The notes beneath the pieces were generated by a model. The model worked only from the letters and a program-made list of their open reading frames with translations, was not told the DNA's origin and did not search any database. Shown in pieces: positions 48,309 to 59,749 of a stretch of DNA of 64,000 nucleotides. The translations under genes were made by a program, and so were the position numbers. This stretch comes from Primulina eburnea (taxonomy: Eukaryota > Streptophyta > Magnoliopsida > Lamiales > Gesneriaceae), in contig NW_027331355.1 in NCBI RefSeq assembly GCF_022965805.1, positions 434,001 to 498,000 on the forward strand, given 5' to 3'. Positions within the stretch are counted from its first letter, which is position 1. Each line of letters starts with the position of its first letter.

Positions 48309-49544
48309 GTTGGTATCAGAACAAAGGTCCTGTAAAGAGTTGTGCCAACATCAGCGCCGAAAAGATCAGTCGTCAAGCCTCAAATTGTAAGTTTACATGC
48401 TTTATATGATTTATATGTTGTTACCTTCATGATAACATGAATTATATGTTTACGTCACATGATTATTAGCTTATGTTTTATATGCTTTGGAATTTTTATA
48501 CGTGATACGACATGAAATAAAAAATTATTTGATTTCAATGCATGTTGGCTTCGTAGTGGAATTAGACTATGTTGATTTTTGGGTTTTAGTATTGATGTTC
48601 TACTTTTTGGCCCGTAAGTTAATCGTGAATTGTATGAATGCTTTTGGGACACGTAGATTTCTCTAAGAAAATATTTATGATTCATGGTTACTAGTTGAAT
48701 TAATTTTTGGGAATTACTCATAAGTAATAGTGATTCGAAGACTGTGATTATCTTTGGAAGTAAGAAATTGTATAAATTGGGAATTTAAGTTTGATGAAAG
48801 GTAAGATTGGTTATAGGAATTGATTTTGGGTAAATAAGTTTAAATTTTTTGAAATTTTGTCATGGGAAACCTATAGAAGGAAATTAAGAATGCCAAAAAT
48901 TTACAGGTTAATCGTAGGATTTTTGAAATTAAGGACCAATAGGATAATTTTTGAGGAAAGTAAGAATTTATTTTGCAATTTTTAAGGAAATTGGGGACTA
49001 ATTTTTGCAATAAACGATAATTTGATGGTTTAATTGATAGGAATTTTTGATGATTTGGGCTAGAAAGAATATTTAGTATCATGAGATATCTTGATTATAA
49101 TGTTATAAGAAATGTTGATCAAGGGTTTTTAAGGATGAATAGATATTAGGCTTGAAGATCTAAACGTTAGCAGATGCGTTTGGGATTTTAAGATTGAAAT
49201 TTGATAAGTTGATGAATATTTTGAGTATAAAATAAAGAAAATAATATACGATAAGTATGGTCCTCCATATTTTAATATTGGGAATTGTAAGAAAACCTGA
49301 AATTTGAGGTTATAATAGCACAACGCTAAGTCATTATGGGTCCTTTTAAGATGCAATTCGCAAATAAGGTTTTAGAACGTAGAATTAATTGGGATCAAGG
49401 AGACGTAAGGACATTCTAGAAATTAAGTTTTATCAGAGTAGCACAGCGAAAGCGTGGATTTTTTGGATACTAGAACTAAGTATAAACTTTTGATATTAAG
49501 GATAAGCGAATTTCGAGGACGAAATTCAATTTAAGGGGGAAGAT
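48309..49544 (+). other. Element B internal region, non-coding
   Basis: It starts with the primer site (TGGTATCAGAAC, 48311-48322), split from the LTR by J. Shortly after, CCTCAAATTGTAAGTTTACA near 48385 resembles the leader of element E and looks like a splice donor. The rest is AT-rich, with no ORF that I can assign. It ends with the near-palindrome ATTTCGAGGACGAAAT (49510-49525) and the polypurine tract TTAAGGGGGAAGAT (49531-49544). These kept cis signals and the lack of genes indicate a non-autonomous element. Confidence 0.85.
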
Positions 49545-52243
49545 TGTAACACCCCGAAAATTTAAGGTCCACACAAACCATATGCATGCAGTTATTAAAT
49601 TCTCTTGTATTTTAATTAAATGTTTTAATTGTATGAATTAATTATGTTGTGCATATTTACATGTTTAAAATATTTTTTCAACATGGTTGCATTAAAATGT
49701 ATTTTTAAAGGTTATTTGAGTTGCGATCGAGGAACGGAGACCGAAGACTGATAAATAGAAAATGTTTTTATTAAATAATTGTTTTAATTATTTAAATAAG
49801 GCTAATGCTTTTTATTATTTTTGAAAATAAGGGGTTTTGAGGTGATTTGATACGCCGGGACGTAAATTTTAACAGTGTTGGTTTTTCAACTAAAATACGA
49901 ACTTTTAAGTAACCCGGCTATTAGATTCACCAACCTATTTTTATCAAACCATTTTTATGATTTAAATAAATCCTAATTGAGACTAATGGGCTTAATTTAA
50001 TTGGCTTAATAGGCCTAAGCCTAGTTAGTAAATTAATTAATATTTAATATGTTCTAAACCCTACACCATGCATCACAACTCACGCCTCCCACTTTTCAAT
50101 TCAGAAAAATCTCCCCAAAGACACACAACACACACGACACTTAGAAGGGTTTTCAAAGGAGTTCAAGGGAAGGTAAGCCAAGGTTGCGTCCCGTTCTTCG
50201 TCGTCAACGGATTTTCGTGCGTACATAACGCAAAGGCACGCCATACATCTCCTATTCTCATCCATCATATCATATTATTGTTTGAACTATTTTATGCATG
50301 AAGAACATGAATTTATTTTCAGAATTTTCGGATATTGCATGCACTCACGAGAAAACTTAAGATTTTTTATGCAAATTCATGGTTTTATCATGTAAAGGGG
50401 CTGCCATGGTCTTAGGTTATGCACAAGTAATGTTTATACATGAATTAAGGCCCTAACTTATTCACCATACTCACCAAAGTCGAAGCGAAACAAGCAAAAC
50501 AAGTTGAAGCCGTGAGTTGCTGTCTTGGGTTGGGGGTGATCGGGTTCCATGAATAAGGGATTGGCTTGGTCTTGGCTTGGGCTAGGGCTCGGATAGAGTC
50601 GGTCATGGGTCAGGGAGAGAGTCCTAGCCATGCTAGGACTCGGTTTGGAAGGGCTTGGAGGAATCCTTGCAAGCAAGGACTCCTAACCCGAGAAGCGGCA
50701 CAAAAGTGTGCAGACTTCGGGTGACTTGCAGGGGCATAATGTCTTGTTCCAGGGCTCAGGGGCTGGCTTAGGGCGGGGCTTTAGAGTCTTAGGAAGGTGT
50801 GAGGATGAGTGGTTCAAGGTCTGGGTTCACGGGAAGCAGCCTGGACGCACAAACATAGAACCCATGCAGATTGGGATTCTCGGCCAGCATAGGGGTGACT
50901 TAGGGTTGCTCATTTTTGTGTTTAGCTTGGGTTTCTTAGTGTTCTAAGAGTCCAGTAGGGTACTTTAGGATGTTGGCCAAGTTTTGGATCAATATGGTTC
51001 GAGGGTAACTCATGAAAATCGAAAGTTGGCTCTGGGGCGAAGTTTAGGTGTCAATTTAGGGTTTTTAACTAAGAAAAATTGAAAAAACGGCTCACGGGGG
51101 TCGAGTCATGGTTCACAAGGGCTAAAATAATATAAAAAGACTAAATTTATAATTTAGGAATTTTATATTAAAGTTTGGGATTTTTCAGGATTAAAACAGC
51201 GTCAAAACAATTAATCCAAGATAAATGAAAAAGTCAAATATTTATGCTAAATAAAATAATGGAAAAATTAATTAAGCTTAAATAAATATTTGGGACCTGT
51301 TAGAGTAATGAAATCATGAAAAAAGTCAAAAACGTAAATTGTCATGTCCAGGGGTAAAACAGTTTTTTTACATTAAAAATTAGTAAATGTCATGACAGTG
51401 CCCTAAATGTTATTTTATGATATTATGACTATTTTTGAATGTTTATGAGCTGTTCATGATTAAATTATGATTTATTTAAATGTCCATGAATTTTTATGAT
51501 TTAAGGTTGACATTTAAAAGACGTGTTGCATGCTTGATTTCAAAAACAAAAATGTTATGTTATGCATGATTTTTATAAAGTAATGAGAATGTAAAACGTT
51601 GAAAGAAGTGAAGTGATTGTGAATAATTCGCTAATATTGGAGATATCGTGTGGGTGACGGTCCCAGTGGGAGCCCGACGATCGTGTTTCCATTATTACGA
51701 ATATGAGGATATGAGGTTTGAGGTAAGAATGGGAATATCGTGAGGGGAGAAGGCCCCAGAAAGAGCCCATTTATGGGACAAGACCCCAGAGGGAGCCCCG
51801 ACGATTGTATTTCTATTCGATGAGGATAGGCCAGGGCCCAGTTGACCGGTGAGAGTATTGTTGGTGTACCCTGCCGCCCAGTATTGCGGTTTTATGTAGA
51901 TGGATCCATCGACTTTTGAGGTTTATGTCATGATGAGGATAGTCACAATTAACGATCTTAATTCAAGAAAGAATGTTTATGTTATACCATGTTGAGGAAA
52001 AAGGAAAGTTAAAGTTTATGTTTGCATGTCATGAAAAATTATTTTTACGTAAAAGTATTTTCACTGTTACATATGGTTTTATACGTATTATTTGTTATAA
52101 AGATTATGATGTGTCGAGTCTTTAGACTCATTAGTTGTTATGGATGCAGGTGAGGTTGAGGAAGGTCTTGACGGATGATTTGACTGGATTGATGGCGCAC
52201 ACAACCCGAGGACCAGCGCTTCTACTTTTTCCGCATTACGAAT
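49545..52243 (+). repeat. Element B 3' LTR, first part
   Basis: It starts TGTAACACCCCG and pairs with 34771-37330. It is interrupted at 52243 by element D, about 155 bp before the position equivalent to the C insertion in the other LTR. Confidence 0.9.
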
Positions 52244-53581
52244 TGTAGTGACCCGTTCCAGAATCACCTACTAAACAGAACTTAAGCATGCAAAATTAAC
52301 ATTTAAAACTGAATCAGGTAAACAGCGGAAAAACAATAATACAACCCAATCGAATCTGTAAGTACAAAATACTTAAACAACCAGATCGAACTAAATTCCA
52401 AGAACAAATACCAACAACTACAGGTCAACCTCTGCCAGCTCCCTGTCCACTCCCTCCTGGACCGTCTAACCTGAGACCTGCCCCATCGAATAGGGTGTCC
52501 AAAACAGAGATAAACCGAGGACGTGAGCATAAAACGCTCAGTACCGAAAGCATGAGTATACAAGACTATGACATGCATGTATGCAAAATGTACTGGATAC
52601 CAGGATCTGGGTATAACGAAATACTGCTCAGACAAATGACGTCAAGGTATGTAGCACTCTGCGCCGTCGCACCAGGAGGTGGCTCCCATACCAAATGAAC
52701 CTGTGGATATACCGGTGACCTGACCACCGTCGGCCAACGGGGTCCAACCATCCACAACAAATGAGGGCTGAGCACCCTCTCAACAGGCTATCTCAAAGAT
52801 AATCAGGCTCAACATGATTATGCAAATGCCGCATAATAAACCATGCATCATATGACAGATAATAATGCAACACATAAACATGCAACACATAGTAAAGCAT
52901 ACTCAATCCTGCTATCTCGGATAGTACTTTCGTACCTCAAACCAGTAGATCCTAGCAATCAGCCCTAGAATCAAGCCTACAATCCAAGTGATACCATATC
53001 ACTAAACCACATCTAAAAGCCTTAACTAGACTAATAGATACTCCCAAATCTCAAAGGGAACCCAGAACTATACCTGCGTCCGTAGTCAGCCCACTGATGC
53101 CGCTAGCCCCCAACTAGAGCACAGCTCCGCTACAAAACCAGTAGCTCCCCGCTAGTGCCCGAACCTCGGGAAAAGACTAGAAACCCATCAGAAACGACTA
53201 AAACGCTCTGGAACTCTCGGAATTGGCGAGTGAAAAGTGAAGCCTCGCGCTTCTATTTATAGACAACGATCGGACGATCCGATCCACTTCGGACGCTCCG
53301 ATCCGGTACACTTCGGACGATCCGATCCACTTCGGACGATCCGAACATTGCATGTCTTCCACGTGTCCAGCCACCTGTCTTCGGACGATCCGAACCCTGA
53401 TCGGACGATCCGAACTCTGACATGACATGACTCGTCTGACTCCGAACAGAACGGTCCATCCGAACCCACTTCGGACGATCCGAACCAACTTCGGACGATC
53501 CGAACCCGGTTCGGTCCTTCCGATCCCACCGAAATACAATTAATCCAATAATTAACTCAAATTAGGCATCGGGATACTACA
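52244..53581 (-). repeat. Element D 3' LTR
   Basis: This 1338 bp repeat starts TGTAGTGACCCG and ends CGGGATACTACA. Minus-strand TATAAATA is at 53261-53254. The dyad cluster TTCGGA-CGA-TCCGAA lies just upstream at 53270-53527 and has one 19 bp unit more than the other LTR. Confidence 0.95.
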
Positions 53582-53617
53582 TTCTCCCCCTCTAAAAAGG
53601 ATTTCGTCCGCGAAATC
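53582..53617 (-). promoter_or_regulatory. Element D polypurine tract and near-palindrome
   Basis: On the minus strand GATTTCGCGGACGAAATC (53617-53600) precedes AGAGGGGGAGAA (53593-53582), which abuts the 3' LTR. The palindrome core is GCGGAC instead of GAGGAC. Confidence 0.85.
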
Positions 53618-53720
53618 GAGTCTGAAGAATGACAATTCTGAACAACAATACATTCAACTTAAGAATGAATTACAACTGAAAGCACAACTGAAATTACAAT
53701 CATAACTGAAAATACTACAA

Positions 53721-56700
53721 CTAGAACAACTCTGGATGCTCTGACCGCATGCGACTCTCTAGTTCCCAAGTAGCTTCTTCAGTACCTCGGCGCTGCCACT
53801 GCACTAAGACAAGAGGAATAGTCTTATTCCGCAGTACCTTATCCTTCCGGTCTAAGATCGAAACCGGTCTTTCCACAAAAGACAAATCCGGATTCAGCTG
53901 AACTTCTGTCGGATGCAAAACATGAGACTCATCCGCTACGTATCGTCTCAGCAAGGACACATGAAACACATTGTGAACACTAGACAGATACGGTGGCAAA
54001 GCTAATCTGTAGGCCAAATCTCCCACACATTCTAAGATCTCAAAAGGACCAATGAATCTCGGAGATAGCTTACCCTTGAGTCCAAATCTCAGAATCCTCC
54101 GAAAAGGTGATACCTTGAGAAACACTTTCTCGCCTGCATCAAAATGAAGAGGTCTGCGCTTGGTGTTCGCATAACTCGCTTGTCGATCCTGAGCAGTCTT
54201 GATCCGTTGTTTGATCACAAGAACTTTGTCCATGGCCTGCTGAATCAATTCTGGACCCTCAACCTGTCGTTCTCCGACTTCTTCCCAGAACAGGGGAGTA
54301 CGACAACGTCGACCATACAATGCTTCAAACGGAGACATACCAATACTCCTATGAAAACTGTTGTTGTATGCAAACTCTATCAGTGGCAGATGATCCTGCC
54401 AAGCTGGCCCGAAATCCATCACACAAGATCTCAACATATCCTCAAGAGTACGAATAGTCCTCTCTGACTGACCGTCAGTCTCTGGGTGATATGCAGTACT
54501 CAAACTCAAGGTAGTGCCCAAAGCTTGCTGAAAGCTGCCCCAAAATCTAGATGTAAAACGAGGATCTCTGTCACTAACGATACTCACGGGCACACCATGA
54601 AACCGTACAATCTCCTGAATGTACAACCGTGCCATCCGATCGAAAGTGAAATCTCTGTTATACGGAAGAAAATGGGCAGACTTAGTAAGCCGATCCACTA
54701 CTACCCAGATAGCATCTCTATTCCCCACAGACATAGGCAAGTGAGTCACGAAGTCCATCGTGATATGCTCCCACTTCCACTCCGGAATAGGAAGATTCTG
54801 TAACAAACCTCCGGGTCGTGGATACTCAGCCTTCACCTGCTGACAGACTAGGCACTTGGAGACATACTGATAAACATTACGTTTCATACCCTTCCACCAA
54901 AATCGAGTCCTCAAATCTTTATACATCTTGTTGCTCCCTGGATGAACACTCAACTTGCTACGATGAGCCTGGGACAAAATCTCCTCCCTCAAAGTGTCAT
55001 CTTCCGGTACAACAACACGACCAGATAAGCACAAAAGACCCTCGGACTGATAGAGGAATCCAGAAGTATTATCTCCATCAGCCAACCGAGCTAATTTCTG
55101 AACCTTAGAATCAGACATCTGAGCATATCTAATCCGAGAATACAAAACTGGCTCGGACAAAATAGTAGCTATACGGATACTCTCTGTTCCCTTCCGATGC
55201 TTACAATTGAATCCCATCGAACAGAAATCCTGAATAATCCCAGATACAGCACAAGTCTGAAGAGCAGATAACCTCACCTTGCGACTAAGAGCATCGGCCG
55301 TGAGATTCGCAGATCCTGGATGATACTTGATCTCACAATCGTAATCCTTGAGTAGATCCATCCAACGACGCTGACGCATGTTCAACTCAGCCTGAGTGAA
55401 CAGATACTTCAAACTCTTATGATCAGTGAAGATCTCAAATCGCTCACCATACAGATAATGGCGCCAGATTTTCAAAGCAAAAACGATCGCTGCTAATTCC
55501 AGATCATGAACAGGATAGTTTTCCTCATGAGGCTTTAACTGTCTCGACGCATAAGCAATCACATGCTCATTCTGCATCAGAACACACCCTAGTCCCTGTA
55601 AAGAGGCATCGGTGTAAACACTGAAACCACCAGATCCAGACGGTAAAGCCAAAACAGGCGCAGATGTCAAACGTCTGCGAAGTTCCCAGAAACTCTCTTC
55701 GCACTCTGATGTCCACTCAAATGAAACATCTTTCCGAGTGAGCTGAGTGAGTGGCTTAGCAATCTGAGAGAAGTTGGCAATGAAACGGCGATAATACCCA
55801 GCCAACCCCAGAAAACTGCGGATCTCGGCTACTGTCGTCGGACGCGACCAGTTCAATACCGCTTCCACCTTGCTCGGGTCAACTGAAACTCCCTCGCTAG
55901 AAATGACATGACCAAGGAATACAACCCTGTCAATCCAAAACTCACATTTACTTAGCTTCGCATAAAGCTGATTCTCGCGAAGTGTCTGTAAAATAATCCT
56001 CAAGTGTTGTGCGTGTTCTTGCTGATCATGCGAATAGATTAAGATATCATCTATAAACACCACAACAAACTTATCCAAGAAATCCCGAAATACCCGATTC
56101 ATCAGATCCATAAAAACTGCTGGTGCATTCGTCACCCCAAAAGGCATAACCAGAAACTCATAATGCCCATACCGGGTCCTGAATGCAGTCTTCGATATAT
56201 CTCCCTGATGAACTCGAAGCTGATGATAACCAGACCTTAAATCAATCTTGGAATACACAGAGGTACCTTGCAGTTGATCAAATAAATCATCAATCCGTGG
56301 CAACGGATACTTATTCTTTATCGTCGCACGATTCAACTGCCGATAATCTATGCAGAGCCGCATAGAACCATCCTTCTTTTTGACAAAAAGAACTGGTGCT
56401 CCCCACGGGGACACACTGGGTCGAATATACCCCTTGTCAAGAAGATCCTGCAACTGCTGTTTCAATTCTTGCATCTCCGATGGAGCTAAACGATAAGGAG
56501 CTCTAGAGATTGGTGCCGTGCCTGGCACTAAATCAATGCCGAAATCTACTTCCCGAACAGGAGGAAAACCAGGAATCTCCTCGGGAAAAACATCCGGAAA
56601 ATCGCAAACCACTGGAATGTCACCGACACCGATACTACCTGCGGACGAATCAATAGCATAGATAAGGTAGCCTTCCCCGCCCGACTCTAAAGCACGACAG

Positions 56701-58148
56701 GCTTTCAGAGCAGAAACCACAGGCATCGGGGGTCGCGCTCCCTCTCCATAGAAAAACCAACTGTCGCCCTCAACTGGACGAAACTGCACAAACTTCTGAT
56801 AACAGTCCACAGTAGCTCTAAACACAGTCAGCACATCTATTCCCAGAATGCAATCAAAATCCTCCATCGCAAGAATCATCAAATTAGCAGTTAAAACATT
56901 ACCCTCAAACTCTAGAGGACAACCCAAAACTAGACGTTTAGCTAACACCGAATGACCCATCGGTGTGGAAACAGATACCACAACGCCCAAAGAAGTGAAA
57001 GGTAACGCATGACGCTTAGCAAATCTCGCCGATATGAATGAATGCGATGCACCAGTATCAATGAGAACGTAAGCAGGTAATCCACATAATAAAAACACAC
57101 CTGCGATAACTCTCTCGTTCTCCTCAGCCGCCTGATCCTGGTTAAGAGCAAAGACCTGCCCTTGAGTACGCGGTCGGAGGTTAGAACCCTGAGTAGACTG
57201 TTCCTGCTGTGGCCTCTGATGAACTGAAGCCTGAGAACCAGATCCTGATCCTCCGCCTGTCTGTGGACAATCTCTCTTCATGTGGCCCATCTTACCGCAC
57301 TTGTAACAAGCACCCGCAACCCTGCGACAACGCTCCGTCGGGTGATCCTTCCCGCAGTGCTGACACGGGCCCCTCTTCTTCCCAAAATGGTGAACTCCTC
57401 CAGATCCAGAGGAAGAAGAAGTAGATCCAGCCTTCTTAAATGCTTGGGCGCGGGGACCCAAAGAACTAGTAGGACGAGCAGACTGCATGGCTCGACCTCT
57501 CAACAAACTGCCCTCAGCCTGGCGACAACGATTTACAAGGCCCTCATACGATGTCGGATCATCGCAGACAACAACCCGATCATAAATCTCCTGATTGAGG
57601 CCCTGAAGAAAATGGTTATACTTGGCCATAGCATTGTCACTGACATGCGGAACATATGGAAGCAACTCAAAGAACTTCTGCTGATACTCATCAACAGACA
57701 AACTTCCCTGCTTCAGATTGATCAACTCAATCGCCTTGGTCTGCAGAAGAGCTGGCGGAAAGTAAAGCAACATGAAAGCGGCTCGGAAATCGGCCCAAAG
57801 AACTCGACCCTGTCGCTGAACTATCGGTGCAGAGGTAGACCTCCACCACTTGCGCGCACCACCCTCCAGCAAGAAATCAAGGGTATCAATCTGCTGCTCC
57901 GCCGAGCACTGAAAAGTCTTGAAGCAGCTCTCCATCCTCTCAAGCCAGTTCTCCGCAACATCCGGAGTCTCACCGCCCGAAAGAGGTTTCGGCCCCATCT
58001 GCAAGAACCGATGCATACTAAAACTCCGAGGCTCATCACGACGGTGTTGACGACGTTCTCGATGCTCTCGACGACGTTCCCGATCGTCGCGGTCTCCCCA
58101 GCGTCCAACGCTGCCATGACTACTAGCATCGTCGTCAAAACCAGACAT
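53721..58148 (-). CDS. Gag-pol polyprotein of element D
   Basis: This is a single open frame of 1475 codons from ATG 58148, which follows the primer site by 70 bases. Gag core is at residues 45-215. Two nucleocapsid knuckles follow: 262-274 (C-x2-C-x3-H-x4-C) and 281-294 (C-x2-C-x4-H-x4-C). Protease has DTGAS at 364-368. Reverse transcriptase (about 570-750) has FIDD at 698-701, and RNase H has D847, E884 and D909. Integrase has the H1062, H1069, C1099, C1102 finger and D1132, D1193, E1229, with 35 residues between the last two. A GPF motif is near 1367, and a chromodomain at 1426-1470 probably guides integration to chromatin marks. All key residues are present and no stop occurs. It is closely related to the broken genes of G and H. 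Confidence 0.97.
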   Translation of the reverse strand: MSGFDDDASSHGSVGRWGDRDDRERRREHRERRQHRRDEPRSFSMHRFLQMGPKPLSGGETPDVAENWLERMESCFKTFQCSAEQQIDTLDFLLEGGARKWWRSTSAPIVQRQGRVLWADFRAAFMLLYFPPALLQTKAIELINLKQGSLSVDEYQQKFFELLPYVPHVSDNAMAKYNHFLQGLNQEIYDRVVVCDDPTSYEGLVNRCRQAEGSLLRGRAMQSARPTSSLGPRAQAFKKAGSTSSSSGSGGVHHFGKKRGPCQHCGKDHPTERCRRVAGACYKCGKMGHMKRDCPQTGGGSGSGSQASVHQRPQQEQSTQGSNLRPRTQGQVFALNQDQAAEENERVIAGVFLLCGLPAYVLIDTGASHSFISARFAKRHALPFTSLGVVVSVSTPMGHSVLAKRLVLGCPLEFEGNVLTANLMILAMEDFDCILGIDVLTVFRATVDCYQKFVQFRPVEGDSWFFYGEGARPPMPVVSALKACRALESGGEGYLIYAIDSSAGSIGVGDIPVVCDFPDVFPEEIPGFPPVREVDFGIDLVPGTAPISRAPYRLAPSEMQELKQQLQDLLDKGYIRPSVSPWGAPVLFVKKKDGSMRLCIDYRQLNRATIKNKYPLPRIDDLFDQLQGTSVYSKIDLRSGYHQLRVHQGDISKTAFRTRYGHYEFLVMPFGVTNAPAVFMDLMNRVFRDFLDKFVVVFIDDILIYSHDQQEHAQHLRIILQTLRENQLYAKLSKCEFWIDRVVFLGHVISSEGVSVDPSKVEAVLNWSRPTTVAEIRSFLGLAGYYRRFIANFSQIAKPLTQLTRKDVSFEWTSECEESFWELRRRLTSAPVLALPSGSGGFSVYTDASLQGLGCVLMQNEHVIAYASRQLKPHEENYPVHDLELAAIVFALKIWRHYLYGERFEIFTDHKSLKYLFTQAELNMRQRRWMDLLKDYDCEIKYHPGSANLTADALSRKVRLSALQTCAVSGIIQDFCSMGFNCKHRKGTESIRIATILSEPVLYSRIRYAQMSDSKVQKLARLADGDNTSGFLYQSEGLLCLSGRVVVPEDDTLREEILSQAHRSKLSVHPGSNKMYKDLRTRFWWKGMKRNVYQYVSKCLVCQQVKAEYPRPGGLLQNLPIPEWKWEHITMDFVTHLPMSVGNRDAIWVVVDRLTKSAHFLPYNRDFTFDRMARLYIQEIVRFHGVPVSIVSDRDPRFTSRFWGSFQQALGTTLSLSTAYHPETDGQSERTIRTLEDMLRSCVMDFGPAWQDHLPLIEFAYNNSFHRSIGMSPFEALYGRRCRTPLFWEEVGERQVEGPELIQQAMDKVLVIKQRIKTAQDRQASYANTKRRPLHFDAGEKVFLKVSPFRRILRFGLKGKLSPRFIGPFEILECVGDLAYRLALPPYLSSVHNVFHVSLLRRYVADESHVLHPTEVQLNPDLSFVERPVSILDRKDKVLRNKTIPLVLVQWQRRGTEEATWELESRMRSEHPELF

Positions 58149-58218
58149 CTCTTAGCTACAAAAGTTACCAGAGATTAAACCCAAAAGAACAGTTCTAAAT
58201 CCCAAAATCTTAATGCAT

Positions 58219-58230
58219 GCTCTGATACCA
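58219..58230 (-). other. Element D primer binding site
   Basis: The minus strand reads TGGTATCAGAGC, an exact complement of the initiator-Met tRNA 3' end, four bases inside the 5' LTR. Confidence 0.93.
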
Positions 58231-58234
58231 TAAA

Positions 58235-59553
58235 TGTAGTGACCCGTTCCAGAATCACCTACTAAACAGAACTTAAGCATGCAAAATTAACATTTAAAAC
58301 CGAATCAGGTAAACAGCGGAAAAACAATAATACAACCCAATCGAATCTGTAAGTACAAAATACTTAAACAACCAGATCGAACTAAATTCCAAGAACAAAT
58401 ACCAACAACTACAGGTCAACCTCTGCCAGCTCCCTGTCCACTCCCTCCTGGACCGTCTAACCTGAGACCTGCCCCATCGAATAGGGTGTCCAAAACAGAG
58501 ATAAACCGAGGACGTGAGCATAAAACGCTCAGTACCGAAAGCATGAGTATACAAGACTATGACATGCATGTATGCAAAATGTACTGGATACCAGGATCTG
58601 GGTATAACGAAATACTGCTCAGACAAATGACGTCAAGGTATGTAGCACTCTGCGCCGTCGCACCAGGAGGTGGCTCCCATACCAAATGAACCTGTGGATA
58701 TACCGGTGACCTGACCACCGTCGGCCAACGGGGTCCAACCATCCACAACAAATGAGGGCTGAGCACCCTCTCAACAGGCTATCTCAAAGATAATCAGGCT
58801 CAACATGATTATGCAAATGCCGCATAATAAACCATGCATCATATGACAGATAATAATGCAACACATAAACATGCAACACATAGTAAAGCATACTCAATCC
58901 TGCTATCTCGGATAGTACTTTCGTACCTCAAACCAGTAGATCCTAGCAATCAGCCCTAGAATCAAGCCTACAATCCAAGTGATACCATATCACTAAACCA
59001 CATCTAAAAGCCTTAACTAGACTAATAGATACTCCCAAATTTCAAAGGGAACCCAGAACTATACCTGCGTCCGTAGTCAGCCCACTGATGCCGCTAGCCC
59101 CCAACTAGAGCACAGCTCCGCTACAAAACCAGTAGCTCCCCGCTAGTGCCCGAACCTCGGGAAAAGACTAGAAACCCATCAGAAACGACTAAAACGCTCT
59201 GGAACTCTCGGAATTGGCGAGTGAAAAGTGAAGCCTCGCGCTTCTATTTATAGACAACGATCGGACGATCCGATCCACTTCGGACGCTCCGATCCGGTAC
59301 ACTTCGGACGATCCGAACATTGCATGTCTTCCACGTGTCCAGCCACCTGTCTTCGGACGATCCGAACCCTGATCGGACGATCCGAACTCTGACATGACAT
59401 GACTCGTCTGACTCCGAACAGAACGGTCCATCCGAACCCACTTCGGACGATCCGAACCAACTTCGGACGATCCGAACCCGGTTCGGTCCTTCCGATCCCA
59501 CCGAAATACAATTAATCCAATAATTAACTCAAATTAGGCATCGGGATACTACA
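58235..59553 (-). repeat. Element D 5' LTR
   Basis: This 1319 bp repeat acts as the promoter LTR of D. Minus-strand TATAAATA lies at 59252-59245. The dyad cluster at 59261-59500 is immediately upstream: repeated TTCGGACGATCCGAA-like words, some as tcggacgatccgatcc. Transcription would start near 59215 and run left. Confidence 0.95.
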
Positions 59554-59558
59554 CGAAT

Positions 59559-59749
59559 TATGACTCATGATTTATGTTAAAGATTTTTAAGACTATTTAT
59601 TTATGTTTTTTGAGATATTTTTGAGAGGTTTAATTTTATGACTATTGCATTTGATTTTTCATGTGAGAAATGTATATGGCCGAAAATTGAGTGTTTAGAA
59701 GAAAAAAAAATTTGGTACTTTTAAAGCAATAAAAAGGGCAGACGTTTCA
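59559..59749 (+). repeat. Element B 3' LTR, last part
   Basis: The LTR of B continues after D and ends GACGTTTCA, followed by the target copy AAAAC. Confidence 0.88.

Larger units (their letters stand above)
52244..59553 (-). mobile_element. Element D, intact young Ty3/gypsy (Tekay/Del-like) element
   Basis: This minus-strand element has LTRs at 52244-53581 and 58235-59553 and the perfect target duplication CGAAT (52239-52243 and 59554-59558). It has an exact initiator-Met primer site, a full gag-pol frame and a polypurine tract. Comparing the LTRs by eye I find two substitutions and one 19 bp repeat-unit difference. It therefore inserted recently, is the last event in this nest, and has everything a self-sufficient element needs. 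Confidence 0.95.
34771..59749 (+). mobile_element. Element B, large non-coding LTR element carrying C, J and D
   Basis: This plus-strand element is bounded by TGTAACACTCCG and GACGTTTCA with the perfect target duplication AAAAC (34766-34770 and 59750-59754). After removing nested insertions it has LTRs of about 2.9 kb and an internal region of only about 1.2 kb without gag or pol. It has a primer binding site and a polypurine tract, so it is a non-autonomous (LARD-like) element. Parts of its LTR and leader resemble element E, a possible source of proteins for its movement. Confidence 0.9.

Noticed and set aside
48309..49544. Hidden gag or pol remnant in the core of element B
   Set aside because: I read both strands for gag, protease, RT and integrase motifs and found none; the ORFs of 75-88 codons are AT-rich and without motif.
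53198..53539. Overlapping ORFs rich in SDRPK and RIVRSGF in the D LTRs
   Set aside because: These are the three frames of the tcggacgatccgaa repeats; the array has no stops by composition.
57282..58178. 298-codon ORF on the plus strand opposite the gag part of element D
   Set aside because: It is antisense to a well-conserved gag frame, and its Arg/Ser-rich composition comes from the complement of that frame. No independent family is recognisable.
10964..58230. tRNA gene fragments at the TGGTATCAGAGC sites
   Set aside because: Only the 12-13 bases complementary to a tRNA 3' end are present, each right after an LTR. They are primer binding sites.
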